Under the pieces are notes generated by a model. It was not told the DNA's origin and ran no database searches. It was given only the letters and a program-made list of their open reading frames with translations. Below are positions 16,573 to 23,179 of a stretch of DNA of 45,759 bases, in pieces (the stretch's first letter is position 1; each line of letters opens with the position of its first letter). This DNA comes from SLFT01 sp964493075. GTDB taxonomy: Bacteria; Hydrogenedentota; Hydrogenedentia; Hydrogenedentales; CAITNO01. Location of the stretch: positions 1-45,759 of the forward strand of contig CAZBNU010000004.1 of assembly GCA_964493075.1 (NCBI GenBank). Direction: 5' to 3'. The translations under genes were made by a program, and so were the position numbers.

Positions 16573-16649
16573 GGAGATGCCGAGAGGGGGTGGCCCGGCA
16601 TCTCCGGTGAGGTGTTTTGGCTCTGAGGGGGAACAGAGCGTTGCAGAGG
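16573..16649 (+). repeat. Structured tandem repeat, copy 1
   Basis: The unit starts with a perfect 10-bp stem (GGAGATGCCG with CGGCATCTCC) around a G-rich 13-nt loop. Then come GGTGAGGTG, a short linker, a second stem (GCTCTG with CAGAGC) with an 8-nt loop, and GCAGAG. The next copy starts exactly 99 nt later. Differences between the copies fall in loops and linkers, not in stem 1. The strand is uncertain. Plus was chosen because of the G-rich order and the following A-rich tail. Confidence 0.75.
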
Positions 16650-16671
16650 AAAAACCTATAAAGACAAAGGT

Positions 16672-16747
16672 GGAGATGCCGAGAGGGGGCGGCCCGGCAT
16701 CTCCGGTGAGGTGCGTTTGCTCTAATGGGCGTCAGAGCATCGCAGAG
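16672..16747 (+). repeat. Structured tandem repeat, copy 2
   Basis: Second copy of the same unit. Stem 1 is identical to copy 1, and its loop differs by one base (GGGGGC for GGGGGT). GGTGAGGTG is identical, the linker differs at three positions, stem 2 keeps GCTCT with AGAGC and adds an outer T-A pair, its loop differs at about four positions, and the unit ends again in GCAGAG. The 99-nt period equals 33 codons, so a repeated peptide reading (MPRGGGPASPVRC) also exists. See findings. Confidence 0.75.
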
Positions 16748-17254
16748 AAACTCGAAAGACCCTACATTAAAGAGGGGCTAGATATCAGATTTAGTTGAAT
16801 TAGAACACAAACAGAGGGACAAATGCAAAAAAAATATTTACTCTGTTCAAAAACGCCTCTTGTCCTCACGGATTCAAATTTCAAAGCCTGAACCAAGTCA
16901 TGCTACTAACTACAAGTCGCTTTTCAGTTCGTTACTCTCAAAAATATTTGAATATCTGCAACATCTTCATCTAGAGACATTATATCGCATAACGGATAGG
17001 AATTCAAGGACAATATACCCTTAGACATTTTTCAACCCCTCGTTAATTTGACTGAAATAATTCCAAGTCTCCTATTTCGGTTCAAAGCAGCAGAAAGATC
17101 ATAACGTACTGTATATAATGCAGTTACCAAACATTATTTCCTTTATTTTTCTTGCAACTCGAACTCATATTATATTTATTTCTCCCACCACAACTGCCTT
17201 TTAATCGCATGAACCTGAATAACAATGCAGACAACCCTTCACAACCACAATATA

Positions 17255-17278
17255 CGTTTGTAAGCCTGATTACAAACG
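17255..17278. other. Perfect 9-bp dyad in the gene-free stretch
   Basis: CGTTTGTAA (17255-17263) and TTACAAACG (17270-17278) are perfect inverted repeats with the 6-nt centre GCCTGA. No T-run follows, so it is more like a protein-binding site or an isolated hairpin than a terminator. Confidence 0.5.
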
Positions 17279-17649
17279 ATAACTACCGGTGCAGTTTTAC
17301 ATTCTGATAATAAGTATATTTACGGGAAGTAAAAAAAACGGGGGCTTGCAAAAAAAAACAAACTCGTCCACAAGAATAACCATTAAACCAACGCGTTTAC
17401 TTTTTGTCCCATCCGTTTCAGCATTTACCCATGATTTTCAACGCTAGATATCCCCTGCGCTGAAATGACAAACAGTCACTGCTAAACGGTTACAAAATCG
17501 AAACATAGACTTGGCATGCAACGCAACCAGTACGGACTCTGAAGGGCCGCCACGGCAAGGCTAGCCAAGAAAAAACAAAAGGCGACGAGCACAAAAACTC
17601 CATTATTTTCGCGGTCAAAGGGAATAGTTGTCTGGTTCTTACAAGTTAC

Positions 17650-17943
17650 TCAGTCTGTATGCAGCGATTCAGGGCCTTTCCCAGTGTGCTTTTCGTAATG
17701 CCCTTTGCCATTGCGCACATACTTTGTAAAACCGTGCCGCTCAAGATTTTCATCGCTGGTGAGTTCCTTCGCTTTTCTAGAATTACCCCAACCGGCAATG
17801 TGCGGCGATGTAAACACACGCTTGATCTTTTGGCCGGTCTGGGGATGCTCAGTCAAAGATGGTTCACTCATCCCGTGCATTATCTCAATGATGTCGCCTT
17901 CGGACCCGTCGTCATTAACAATCTGATAGGTGTACATGGGCAT
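17650..17943 (-). CDS. FmdB-like small protein lacking the zinc-ribbon cysteines
   Basis: A 97-residue protein beginning MPMYTYQIVNDDGSEGD, which follows the FmdB/zinc-ribbon pattern (MPxYxYxC) in length and strand order, but the CxxC pairs are absent: there is no cysteine in the protein. The middle (TEHPQTGQKIKRVF) and the C-terminal GFTKYVRNGKGHYEKHTGKGP are characteristic of FmdB relatives in several environmental phyla. The function is unknown. FmdB itself was named as a putative regulator. The start is ATG 17943 with CAGGAG eight nt upstream. An earlier in-frame ATG at 17967 is less well placed. It lies 38 nt after leuD on the same strand and is probably transcribed with leuCD. Confidence 0.8.
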   Translation of the reverse strand: MPMYTYQIVNDDGSEGDIIEIMHGMSEPSLTEHPQTGQKIKRVFTSPHIAGWGNSRKAKELTSDENLERHGFTKYVRNGKGHYEKHTGKGPESLHTD

Positions 17944-17981
17944 ATCAAGCACTCCTGAAAGTGTCACGCCAGTGACAACCG

Positions 17982-18581
17982 CTATGCTGGCAAGCCGTGC
18001 AGTTTCTCGTATTCGGTTATCTTATCTTCGTGGCGCAGAGTCAATCCGATTTGGTCCCAGCCGTTTAACAAACGTTGTTTCAAAAACGGCTGTATCGTAA
18101 ATTCGATAACAGCGCCATCAGGTTTCACAATCTTCTGTTCAGGAAGATTGACCGTCAGTATGTAGCCGTCATGGGCGCGTGTTTCAACAAACAATGCGCT
18201 GATTACCGCCTCTGACAGGGCAATGGGCAACATGCCATTGTTGAAACAATTATTAAAGAAAATATCTGCGAACGAAGGGGCCAGAATACAGCGAAATCCA
18301 TAATCGGACAACGCCCAGGGAGCGTGTTCACGGGAGGAACCGCAGCCAAAATTATCCTGAGCCAACAGGATGCTGGCCCCCTCATACCTTTTTTGGTTGA
18401 GTTCAAATTCGGGATTGGGCGTGACACCGTCATCAAGATAGCGCCAATCGTAAAAGAGTACATCCCCGTAGCCTGTGCGTTCGATACGCTTCAAAAACTG
18501 CTTGGGAATGATCTGGTCTGTGTCCACATTCATTGCTTCCAGCGGTGCAACAATTCCTGTGTGTTCAGTAAATGGTCGCAT
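17982..18581 (-). CDS. leuD: 3-isopropylmalate dehydratase small subunit
   Basis: Small (swivel) subunit of isopropylmalate isomerase, which with LeuC interconverts 2- and 3-isopropylmalate in leucine synthesis. It has 199 residues, the normal length for bacterial LeuD. Diagnostic segments are NVDTDQIIPKQFLK near the N-terminus and DNFGCGSSREHAPWAL, the substrate-binding loop. The start is ATG 18581 with AAGGAA about nine nt upstream. It also agrees with the usual LeuD N-terminus (MRPFTEHTG). A longer reading to 18629 has no homology support. It lies 55 nt downstream of leuC on the same strand. Confidence 0.96.
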   Translation of the reverse strand: MRPFTEHTGIVAPLEAMNVDTDQIIPKQFLKRIERTGYGDVLFYDWRYLDDGVTPNPEFELNQKRYEGASILLAQDNFGCGSSREHAPWALSDYGFRCILAPSFADIFFNNCFNNGMLPIALSEAVISALFVETRAHDGYILTVNLPEQKIVKPDGAVIEFTIQPFLKQRLLNGWDQIGLTLRHEDKITEYEKLHGLPA

Positions 18582-18636
18582 GGCATTATTCCTTCTATTT
18601 TTATGCGCCCGTGCGCTTGTTGCAAACACAAATAAA

Positions 18637-20052
18637 TTACAGAGGATTATAGTTCCACGTACGGATATCGATAAAGTGTCCTTTTACAGCAGCGGCAGCG
18701 GCCATTGCAGGGCTTAGCAGATGAGTACGCCCACCCTTGCCCTGGCGTCCTTCGAAATTACGGTTTGACGTGGCGGCACATCTGTCACCAGGATTCAGAC
18801 GGTCGTCGTTCATGGCAAGACACATGGAGCATCCTGCTTCGCGCCACTCAAATCCAGCAGCAATGAAAATCTTGTCCAAGCCTTCTTCTTCCGCCTGTTT
18901 CTTGACCTGTTGCGAACCGGGCACCAAGAGCGCCTGCTTGATTGTTGATGCGATGGTATAGCCGTTCAAGACCTTTGCCGCTTCGCGCAAGTCTTCAATG
19001 CGTCCGTTTGTGCATGATCCTATAAACACCTTATCAATCGCAACAGACTCCATTGGCGTGCCCGGCTCCAGCCCCATGTAATGCAACGCCTTCTCGCAAG
19101 CGAGACGCTTGTTGCCGTCGGTAATGGTTTCAGGAACAGGAACATGCCCCTTGATGCCCACCACCATTTCAGGGCTGGTGCCCCAGGAGACCTGGGGTTC
19201 GATTACTGCTGCATCCAGTTCCACAAGGGTGTCATACGAACAACCGGGCTCTGATGCCCACTTGCGCCACTCTGTTTCCAGTTCTTCACGGGATTTTTCG
19301 GCAGGCAAATAGCGGCGGCCAGCCAGATAGGCAAAGGTGGTTTCATCCGGCGAGATAAGCCCTGCACGCGCGCCCGCTTCAATGGTCATGTTACATACGG
19401 TCATGCGTGCTTCCATACTGAGGCTTCGAATCGCATCGCCCGTGTACTCTATCACATAACCGGTACCGCCTGAAGTGCCAATTTTTCCGATGATTGCCAG
19501 GATAATATCCTTCGCGGTAAGACCGGGCGCGAGCGCGCCGTTAACACGTACTTCCATTGTTTTCGATCGTTTCTGGAGGAGGGTTTGGGTGGCAAGCACA
19601 TGCTCAACCTCGCTTGTTCCGATGCCATGCGCCAGCGCACCGAAAGCCCCGTGTGTTGATGTATGCGAGTCACCACATACAATCGTCATTCCCGGCAGTG
19701 TCAACCCCAATTCAGGCCCGACTACATGCACAATACCGTTACGGGGGTCCTGCATATCAAAGCAGGCAACCCCAAATTCATCACAGTTTTTCTTGAGCGT
19801 TTCCACCTGGGCGCGGCTCAGTGCATCTGCAATAGGCAACGCCCTGTCCGTGGTGGGAATGTTATGGTCCATTGTGGCATAAGTCAATTCCGGACGCCTC
19901 ACTTTGCGCCCAACAAGCCGCAGCCCTTCAAAGGCCTGTGGAGATGTTACTTCATGAACATAATGCCGGTCTATGTAGAGAATGGCTTCCTGTCCTTCCG
20001 GCTCTGCCACCAGATGGGCATCCCATATTTTCTGATAAATGTTTTTTGCCAT
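18637..20052 (-). CDS. leuC: 3-isopropylmalate dehydratase large subunit
   Basis: Iron-sulfur subunit of isopropylmalate isomerase, 471 residues as in typical bacterial LeuC. The [4Fe-4S] ligands are visible: C347 in FIGSCTNGR, then C408 and C411 in CSMCLAMN. The aconitase-family segment VCGDSHTSTHGAFGALAHGIGTS is also present. The start is ATG 20052 with GGAAAGG upstream. It heads a leuC-leuD(-fmdB-like) unit with a recognisable promoter about 110 nt upstream. leuA and leuB are not in the window, so the leucine genes are not all together. Confidence 0.97.
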   Translation of the reverse strand: MAKNIYQKIWDAHLVAEPEGQEAILYIDRHYVHEVTSPQAFEGLRLVGRKVRRPELTYATMDHNIPTTDRALPIADALSRAQVETLKKNCDEFGVACFDMQDPRNGIVHVVGPELGLTLPGMTIVCGDSHTSTHGAFGALAHGIGTSEVEHVLATQTLLQKRSKTMEVRVNGALAPGLTAKDIILAIIGKIGTSGGTGYVIEYTGDAIRSLSMEARMTVCNMTIEAGARAGLISPDETTFAYLAGRRYLPAEKSREELETEWRKWASEPGCSYDTLVELDAAVIEPQVSWGTSPEMVVGIKGHVPVPETITDGNKRLACEKALHYMGLEPGTPMESVAIDKVFIGSCTNGRIEDLREAAKVLNGYTIASTIKQALLVPGSQQVKKQAEEEGLDKIFIAAGFEWREAGCSMCLAMNDDRLNPGDRCAATSNRNFEGRQGKGGRTHLLSPAMAAAAAVKGHFIDIRTWNYNPL

Positions 20053-20164
20053 ATAAACAACCTTTCCTGATATGGTGAGTTCTCACAAATAACAACAAGA
20101 CATGACCACCCCAACGATTTGAAACCTGCTTTTTCGAGCATCTCTTACCAACTGCAATGCACAG

Positions 20165-20194
20165 ATCATACCCATAGAGGATTGCAAAGGTCAA
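20165..20194 (-). promoter_or_regulatory. Predicted sigma70-type promoter of leuCD
   Basis: Read on the minus strand: TTGACC (20189-20194), an 18-nt spacer and TATGAT (20165-20170). This leaves a leader of about 105 nt before leuC. Confidence 0.55.
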
Positions 20195-20284
20195 TCTGAT
20201 GTACAATTACAGGCAACGGCAGGATATTTTATTCACGACGTTCACCCCTGCTGAAGCGCATTAAACCGTGAAAGGACTGATATT

Positions 20285-20890
20285 ATGTTTTTGGCAGTCA
20301 TCACAGTGTTACTGGCAGCATCCACTCAAACGGATGCCCTGTTTACTGTTACCATGCCGCCGCCAAGTGTGCCAACTTTCGAAGTTATTACCGAGGGCCA
20401 ATCGCCTTTCTTTGCCGGCATGAAGACTGGCGGTGCCTGGGTTACAGACTACAGTATGGAAATTAAACCCACCCAGAATGTGGAATTTGTTCTGGACAAC
20501 CCATTTTATACAGCGACTTCTCTTTCCATGCCAATGCGGCGTGCGCAAATCAAATACGAACCGCCTGCGATGCGCCGTGCGCGTCTTGAAAAAATCTGGA
20601 CGGAAAACGGCTATACCTTTCTGGAGACCTCCTCAGGCTGGAAGGCCGTAAGAACAGAGGACATCGAACTCGCGACAAGGGCCCGTAAGATGGCAGCACC
20701 ACAAACAAGCACCGTCAACGCTGCTTTCGATTTTCCTTCCCCGGAACACAATATCCCTGCTACCGGTAGATCAAACGCAAGAACACTCCTAATACTTCGC
20801 GTGGCAATTATTGTTGCCGGAGGCATTGTTGCCGGAGCAACGCTAAAAATTATTTTTCGTAAGGAAGCGAGTTGGAAAACTCTGGAGTAA
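20285..20890 (+). CDS. Small secreted/membrane protein of unknown function
   Basis: A 201-residue protein I do not recognise. Residues 1-20 are hydrophobic (FLAVITVLLAAST), fitting a signal peptide or anchor. The body is rich in Pro, Thr and Met-Arg. It includes an aromatic strand pattern (NGYTFLETSSGWKAV) that could be a small SH3-like or beta domain. Near the C-terminus (about 168-189, LLILRVAIIVAGGIVAGATL) is a transmembrane helix followed by a basic tail (KIIFRKEASWK), the arrangement of a C-terminally anchored surface protein. It lacks the PEP or LPXTG signature. The start is ATG 20285 with GAAAGGA eight nt upstream. Its stop abuts that of the convergent cupin gene. Confidence 0.75.
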   Translation: MFLAVITVLLAASTQTDALFTVTMPPPSVPTFEVITEGQSPFFAGMKTGGAWVTDYSMEIKPTQNVEFVLDNPFYTATSLSMPMRRAQIKYEPPAMRRARLEKIWTENGYTFLETSSGWKAVRTEDIELATRARKMAAPQTSTVNAAFDFPSPEHNIPATGRSNARTLLILRVAIIVAGGIVAGATLKIIFRKEASWKTLE

Positions 20891-21250
20891 TTATTTTTCC
20901 GGCGGCGCATCCATCAACACATCATCGTAGTCAAAAGGCGGCGCACCCATGATCAGGGCTTCAAATTCACCTATGGCGCGATGAACATGTCCGGGGCGAA
21001 TCCATACGCAGTCGCCTTCCTTTACCGGCACTTCTTCATTGTCAATCAGGATCGCACCTTCGCCCGAAAGTACGTAATAATACTCATGCGTATGCCGGTG
21101 CCAATGGGCCTGCGCGTTGTCAGTGCGCAACCTTGTTACACTGAATGGTGCGCCATCTTCTTTCTTGATCAGCCGCTGACGAAACCCACAAATACTTCGT
21201 TCCTTGTCTTGGGTTTCAGCATTGACTTTCAAATAAGGAGAATCATCCAT
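20891..21250 (-). CDS. Cupin-domain protein
   Basis: A 119-residue single-domain cupin. Motif 1 is H49-x-H51 ... H55-E56 followed by YYYVLSGEG. Motif 2 is GDCVWIRPGHVHRA with H90. These residues would bind one metal ion. Small cupins serve as sugar isomerases, dioxygenases or sensors, and the sequence does not say which. The N-terminus carries an unusual extra stretch with one cysteine. The start is ATG 21250, where AAGGAG-type sequence lies just upstream. The stop codon TAA directly touches the stop of the convergent gene (20890/20891), with no room for a terminator between them. Confidence 0.88.
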   Translation of the reverse strand: MDDSPYLKVNAETQDKERSICGFRQRLIKKEDGAPFSVTRLRTDNAQAHWHRHTHEYYYVLSGEGAILIDNEEVPVKEGDCVWIRPGHVHRAIGEFEALIMGAPPFDYDDVLMDAPPEK

Positions 21251-21380
21251 ACGCTATTCCTTACTTCATTCACTCAGCAGTACAACGAGAATAAGAGGAT
21301 GCAACTGTCCAGCAGACTGCGCTTAATGATCGCAAGACGCTACTGTAGGGTGGGTAAAAGTGACGCGGTAAACAGCTACA

Positions 21381-21414
21381 AGAGGACTGCAAAATCGCGA
21401 ACGCGATTGCCTCT
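21381..21414. other. Imperfect long hairpin between cupin and small membrane-protein genes
   Basis: AGAGG (21381-21385) pairs with CCTCT (21410-21414). Inside, AATCGCG (21393-21399) pairs perfectly with CGCGATT (21402-21408) across a 2-nt loop. It lies 25 nt after the stop of the minus-strand 49-residue gene. It may be its terminator, though the T-run on the minus strand is only TTT. Confidence 0.4.
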
Positions 21415-21439
21415 GTTGTGGCATTTGACCGCCTGACTC

Positions 21440-21589
21440 TTATCCCTTATCGCCGAAGAAAGGACTGATTCCCATCAACACCGAACCAACACCCGTCATT
21501 ATTGTACCGATAAGTAAAAGTATATCGCCAATACCCATGGCGGTTTTCGGGACATTCCTTACCACTGTTATCTGTTTCAGATGCTTCAT
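21440..21589 (-). CDS. Small single-span membrane protein, 49 residues
   Basis: A short gene with a good ribosome-binding site (GGAG eight nt before ATG 21589). It encodes a basic N-terminus (MKHLKQITVVRNVPK) and one hydrophobic glycine-rich helix (about 18-41, GIGDILLLIGTIMTGVGSVL), then a short polar end. The family is not recognised. The net positive start suggests an N-in orientation in the inner membrane. It lies divergent from maf, 169 nt away, and upstream of the cupin gene on the same strand. Confidence 0.6.
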   Translation of the reverse strand: MKHLKQITVVRNVPKTAMGIGDILLLIGTIMTGVGSVLMGISPFFGDKG

Positions 21590-21758
21590 TATAATTCTCC
21601 ATGTACGACTGTATTCCGGCTTATTTGAGACCGAAACCACCACGCCTTTACGGCAGACGCACAGCCGATCAGTCCTGTTACGATAATGGACCGACAAATT
21701 CATTATAATGTGTTGCAACACCGGGTGCAACTCTATGCAAACAAAAAAGGAACATTGA

Positions 21759-22367
21759 ATGAAAAAAATTATTCTGGCCTCGGGTTCACCGCGCCGTCGT
21801 GCATTGCTGGAAGCTCTGGGCATAGACTTTGAGGTGCGCATTGCAGGCATTGACGAATGTGATGCGGGAAATTTACCAGCAGGTATTGTTGAAACGAACG
21901 CACAAGCAAAATGCAGCGCTGTGAGCGAACAAATTGGAGAAGAAGCTTTGGTAATTGCAGCGGACACGCTTGTATTCCTGGATGAGGCAGTGCTTTCCAA
22001 ACCGGAAAGTATGGAACATGCCAAGGAGATGCTACGGCAACTGTCTGGCAACACCCATCAGGTGATCACAGGCCTTGCACTGCTTGATGCCCAATCCGGC
22101 GACATGGCTATCGGATCCGAAAGTACCGATGTGACGTTCCGCCCACTTACCGATGACGAGATTGACCACTTCGTTGCAACAGTCAAGCCTCTGGACCGTG
22201 CAGGTGCGTATACCGTTGATGGTCCCGGGAGCCTCCTAGTATCCCGTTACGACGGATGTTATCAGAATGTGCTGGGCCTGCCCATCGTCCGGCTGGATAA
22301 ACTGATGCGCACCCTTGGCTACACCCTTTTTGACTTTATAGATCCGGGGAAAGCCCGCTTCTTATAA
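21759..22367 (+). CDS. maf: Maf-family nucleotide pyrophosphatase
   Basis: House-cleaning enzyme that hydrolyses non-canonical or modified nucleoside triphosphates to monophosphates. It has 202 residues, usual for the family. The N-terminal LASGSPRRRALLEALG motif is present. The catalytic AADTLVF segment stands for the common GADTVV, with the HQVITG and GAYTVDGPG segments in order. The start is ATG 21759 with AAAAAGGAAC upstream. It converges on the RlmB-like gene with 2 nt between the stop codons. Whether it prefers dTTP/UTP or m7GTP was not resolved. Confidence 0.94.
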   Translation: MKKIILASGSPRRRALLEALGIDFEVRIAGIDECDAGNLPAGIVETNAQAKCSAVSEQIGEEALVIAADTLVFLDEAVLSKPESMEHAKEMLRQLSGNTHQVITGLALLDAQSGDMAIGSESTDVTFRPLTDDEIDHFVATVKPLDRAGAYTVDGPGSLLVSRYDGCYQNVLGLPIVRLDKLMRTLGYTLFDFIDPGKARFL

Positions 22368-22369
22368 CA

Positions 22370-23158
22370 TTAAAGAGCAAGATGCTGCTTCTGCCGCTGC
22401 GCTTCATACAGCAATGCTGCGCTTGCCGCTGCAACATTCAGCGAATCGAGCACTCCGCTGCCCGGAATAACGATGCGGTCATCGCATAATTCCAACAGTT
22501 CTTCGCTGATGCCCGCATTTTCATTGCCCATAACCAATGCCACGGGTCGGTTAAAGTCATAGGACCATGCAGGAACCGTACCCCGGGGGTCTGTCGCTGC
22601 ACAGACAACGCCCTGTTGGCGTAAGGTATGCATGATTTCCACCAAAGAATCTACCTGGACAATTGGCATGCGGTTTATGGCACCTGCGGAGGCCCGTGCG
22701 ACATGATTGTTCACCGGCGCCTGATTTTTGACGCCAACAATCACCGCAGCAGCCATCAAAGCGGCAGCAGACCGTACAATGGCTCCGAAATTGTGGGCAT
22801 CCCGCATGGCATCCAGCACCAGATAGAGCGGGGGAGAGGCTACATTACACTTTGCTTCGAGCACTTCTGTCCAGGTCGCATAGGGATAGGGGCCCATCCG
22901 TGCAAGAAACCCCTGATGCTCCGGCACCCCACATAATTCCCGCAAGCGATCCCGGGCAACAACCATAACTTCGGCGCCCAGTTGCCGCGCCTGTTCACCA
23001 TATACTTTCACTTTCTCTCCGTGCAGATCATCAGACAGGTAGAGGTCAAGCATGGGCCACATTGCGGCATCAAGAATCTCAACCACAGCATGCCGTCCCC
23101 ACACCCAACTGCGCTGGTGCCCGGCAAGATATTTATCACCTTTACTTTTTTTCTTCAC
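22370..23158 (-). CDS. TrmH/RlmB-family RNA 2'-O-methyltransferase
   Basis: SPOUT-class methyltransferase acting on rRNA or tRNA ribose, 262 residues. After a lysine-rich start and a VWGRHAVVEIL substrate-binding segment come the three SpoU motifs: DAHNFGAIVRSAAAL (motif 1), ALVMGNENAGISEE (motif 2) and IVIPGSGVLDSLNVAAASAALLY (motif 3). The N-terminal L30e-like domain and length match RlmB (23S rRNA G2251), but other family members cannot be excluded. Motif 3 reads GSGVLDSLN, where RlmB usually has MXGXXXSLN. It is transcribed after the FAD-protein gene, 21 nt away, on the same strand. Confidence 0.92.
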   Translation of the reverse strand: MKKKSKGDKYLAGHQRSWVWGRHAVVEILDAAMWPMLDLYLSDDLHGEKVKVYGEQARQLGAEVMVVARDRLRELCGVPEHQGFLARMGPYPYATWTEVLEAKCNVASPPLYLVLDAMRDAHNFGAIVRSAAALMAAAVIVGVKNQAPVNNHVARASAGAINRMPIVQVDSLVEIMHTLRQQGVVCAATDPRGTVPAWSYDFNRPVALVMGNENAGISEELLELCDDRIVIPGSGVLDSLNVAAASAALLYEAQRQKQHLAL

Positions 23159-23179
23159 GTTGCTGTATTCCTGTATTTT

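Larger units (their letters stand above)
16368..17649. other. 1.28 kb gene-free, AT-rich stretch
   Basis: Between the UbiB-like gene and the FmdB-like gene no convincing protein gene is seen. The first 200 nt hold a terminator-like hairpin and then two tandem structured repeats. From about 16790 to 17640 the sequence is visibly richer in A and T than the flanking genes, with stop codons in all frames. It holds a perfect 9-bp dyad at 17255-17278 and several A-runs. A 22-codon reading frame from ATG 16823 with AGAGGGA upstream exists, but nothing supports it further. It has no tRNA shape and no recognisable decayed transposase. Confidence 0.7.

Noticed and set aside
16573..16748. Repeats as a CRISPR array
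   Set aside because: Only two copies, spaced by about 22 nt of non-variable linker, unit of about 76 nt, with no cas genes. Not a CRISPR.
16577..16798. Continuous 73-codon frame through the tandem repeats (MPRGGGPASPVRC twice)
   Set aside because: Stem pairing and loop-only variation fit RNA structure better, and the second half of the frame has no sign of selection as protein. Kept as an alternative in findings, not annotated as a gene.
16823..16891. 22-codon reading frame with AGAGGGA upstream
   Set aside because: Too short, no recognisable feature, AT-rich context. Could arise by chance.
16368..17649. tRNA, tmRNA, RNase P or SRP RNA gene in the gene-free stretch
   Set aside because: No cloverleaf, T-loop motif or known core elements were seen.
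20053..20158. Leucine-rich leader peptide before leuC (three consecutive Leu codons read on minus)
   Set aside because: No start codon in that frame within the predicted transcript, and no attenuator hairpin was seen.
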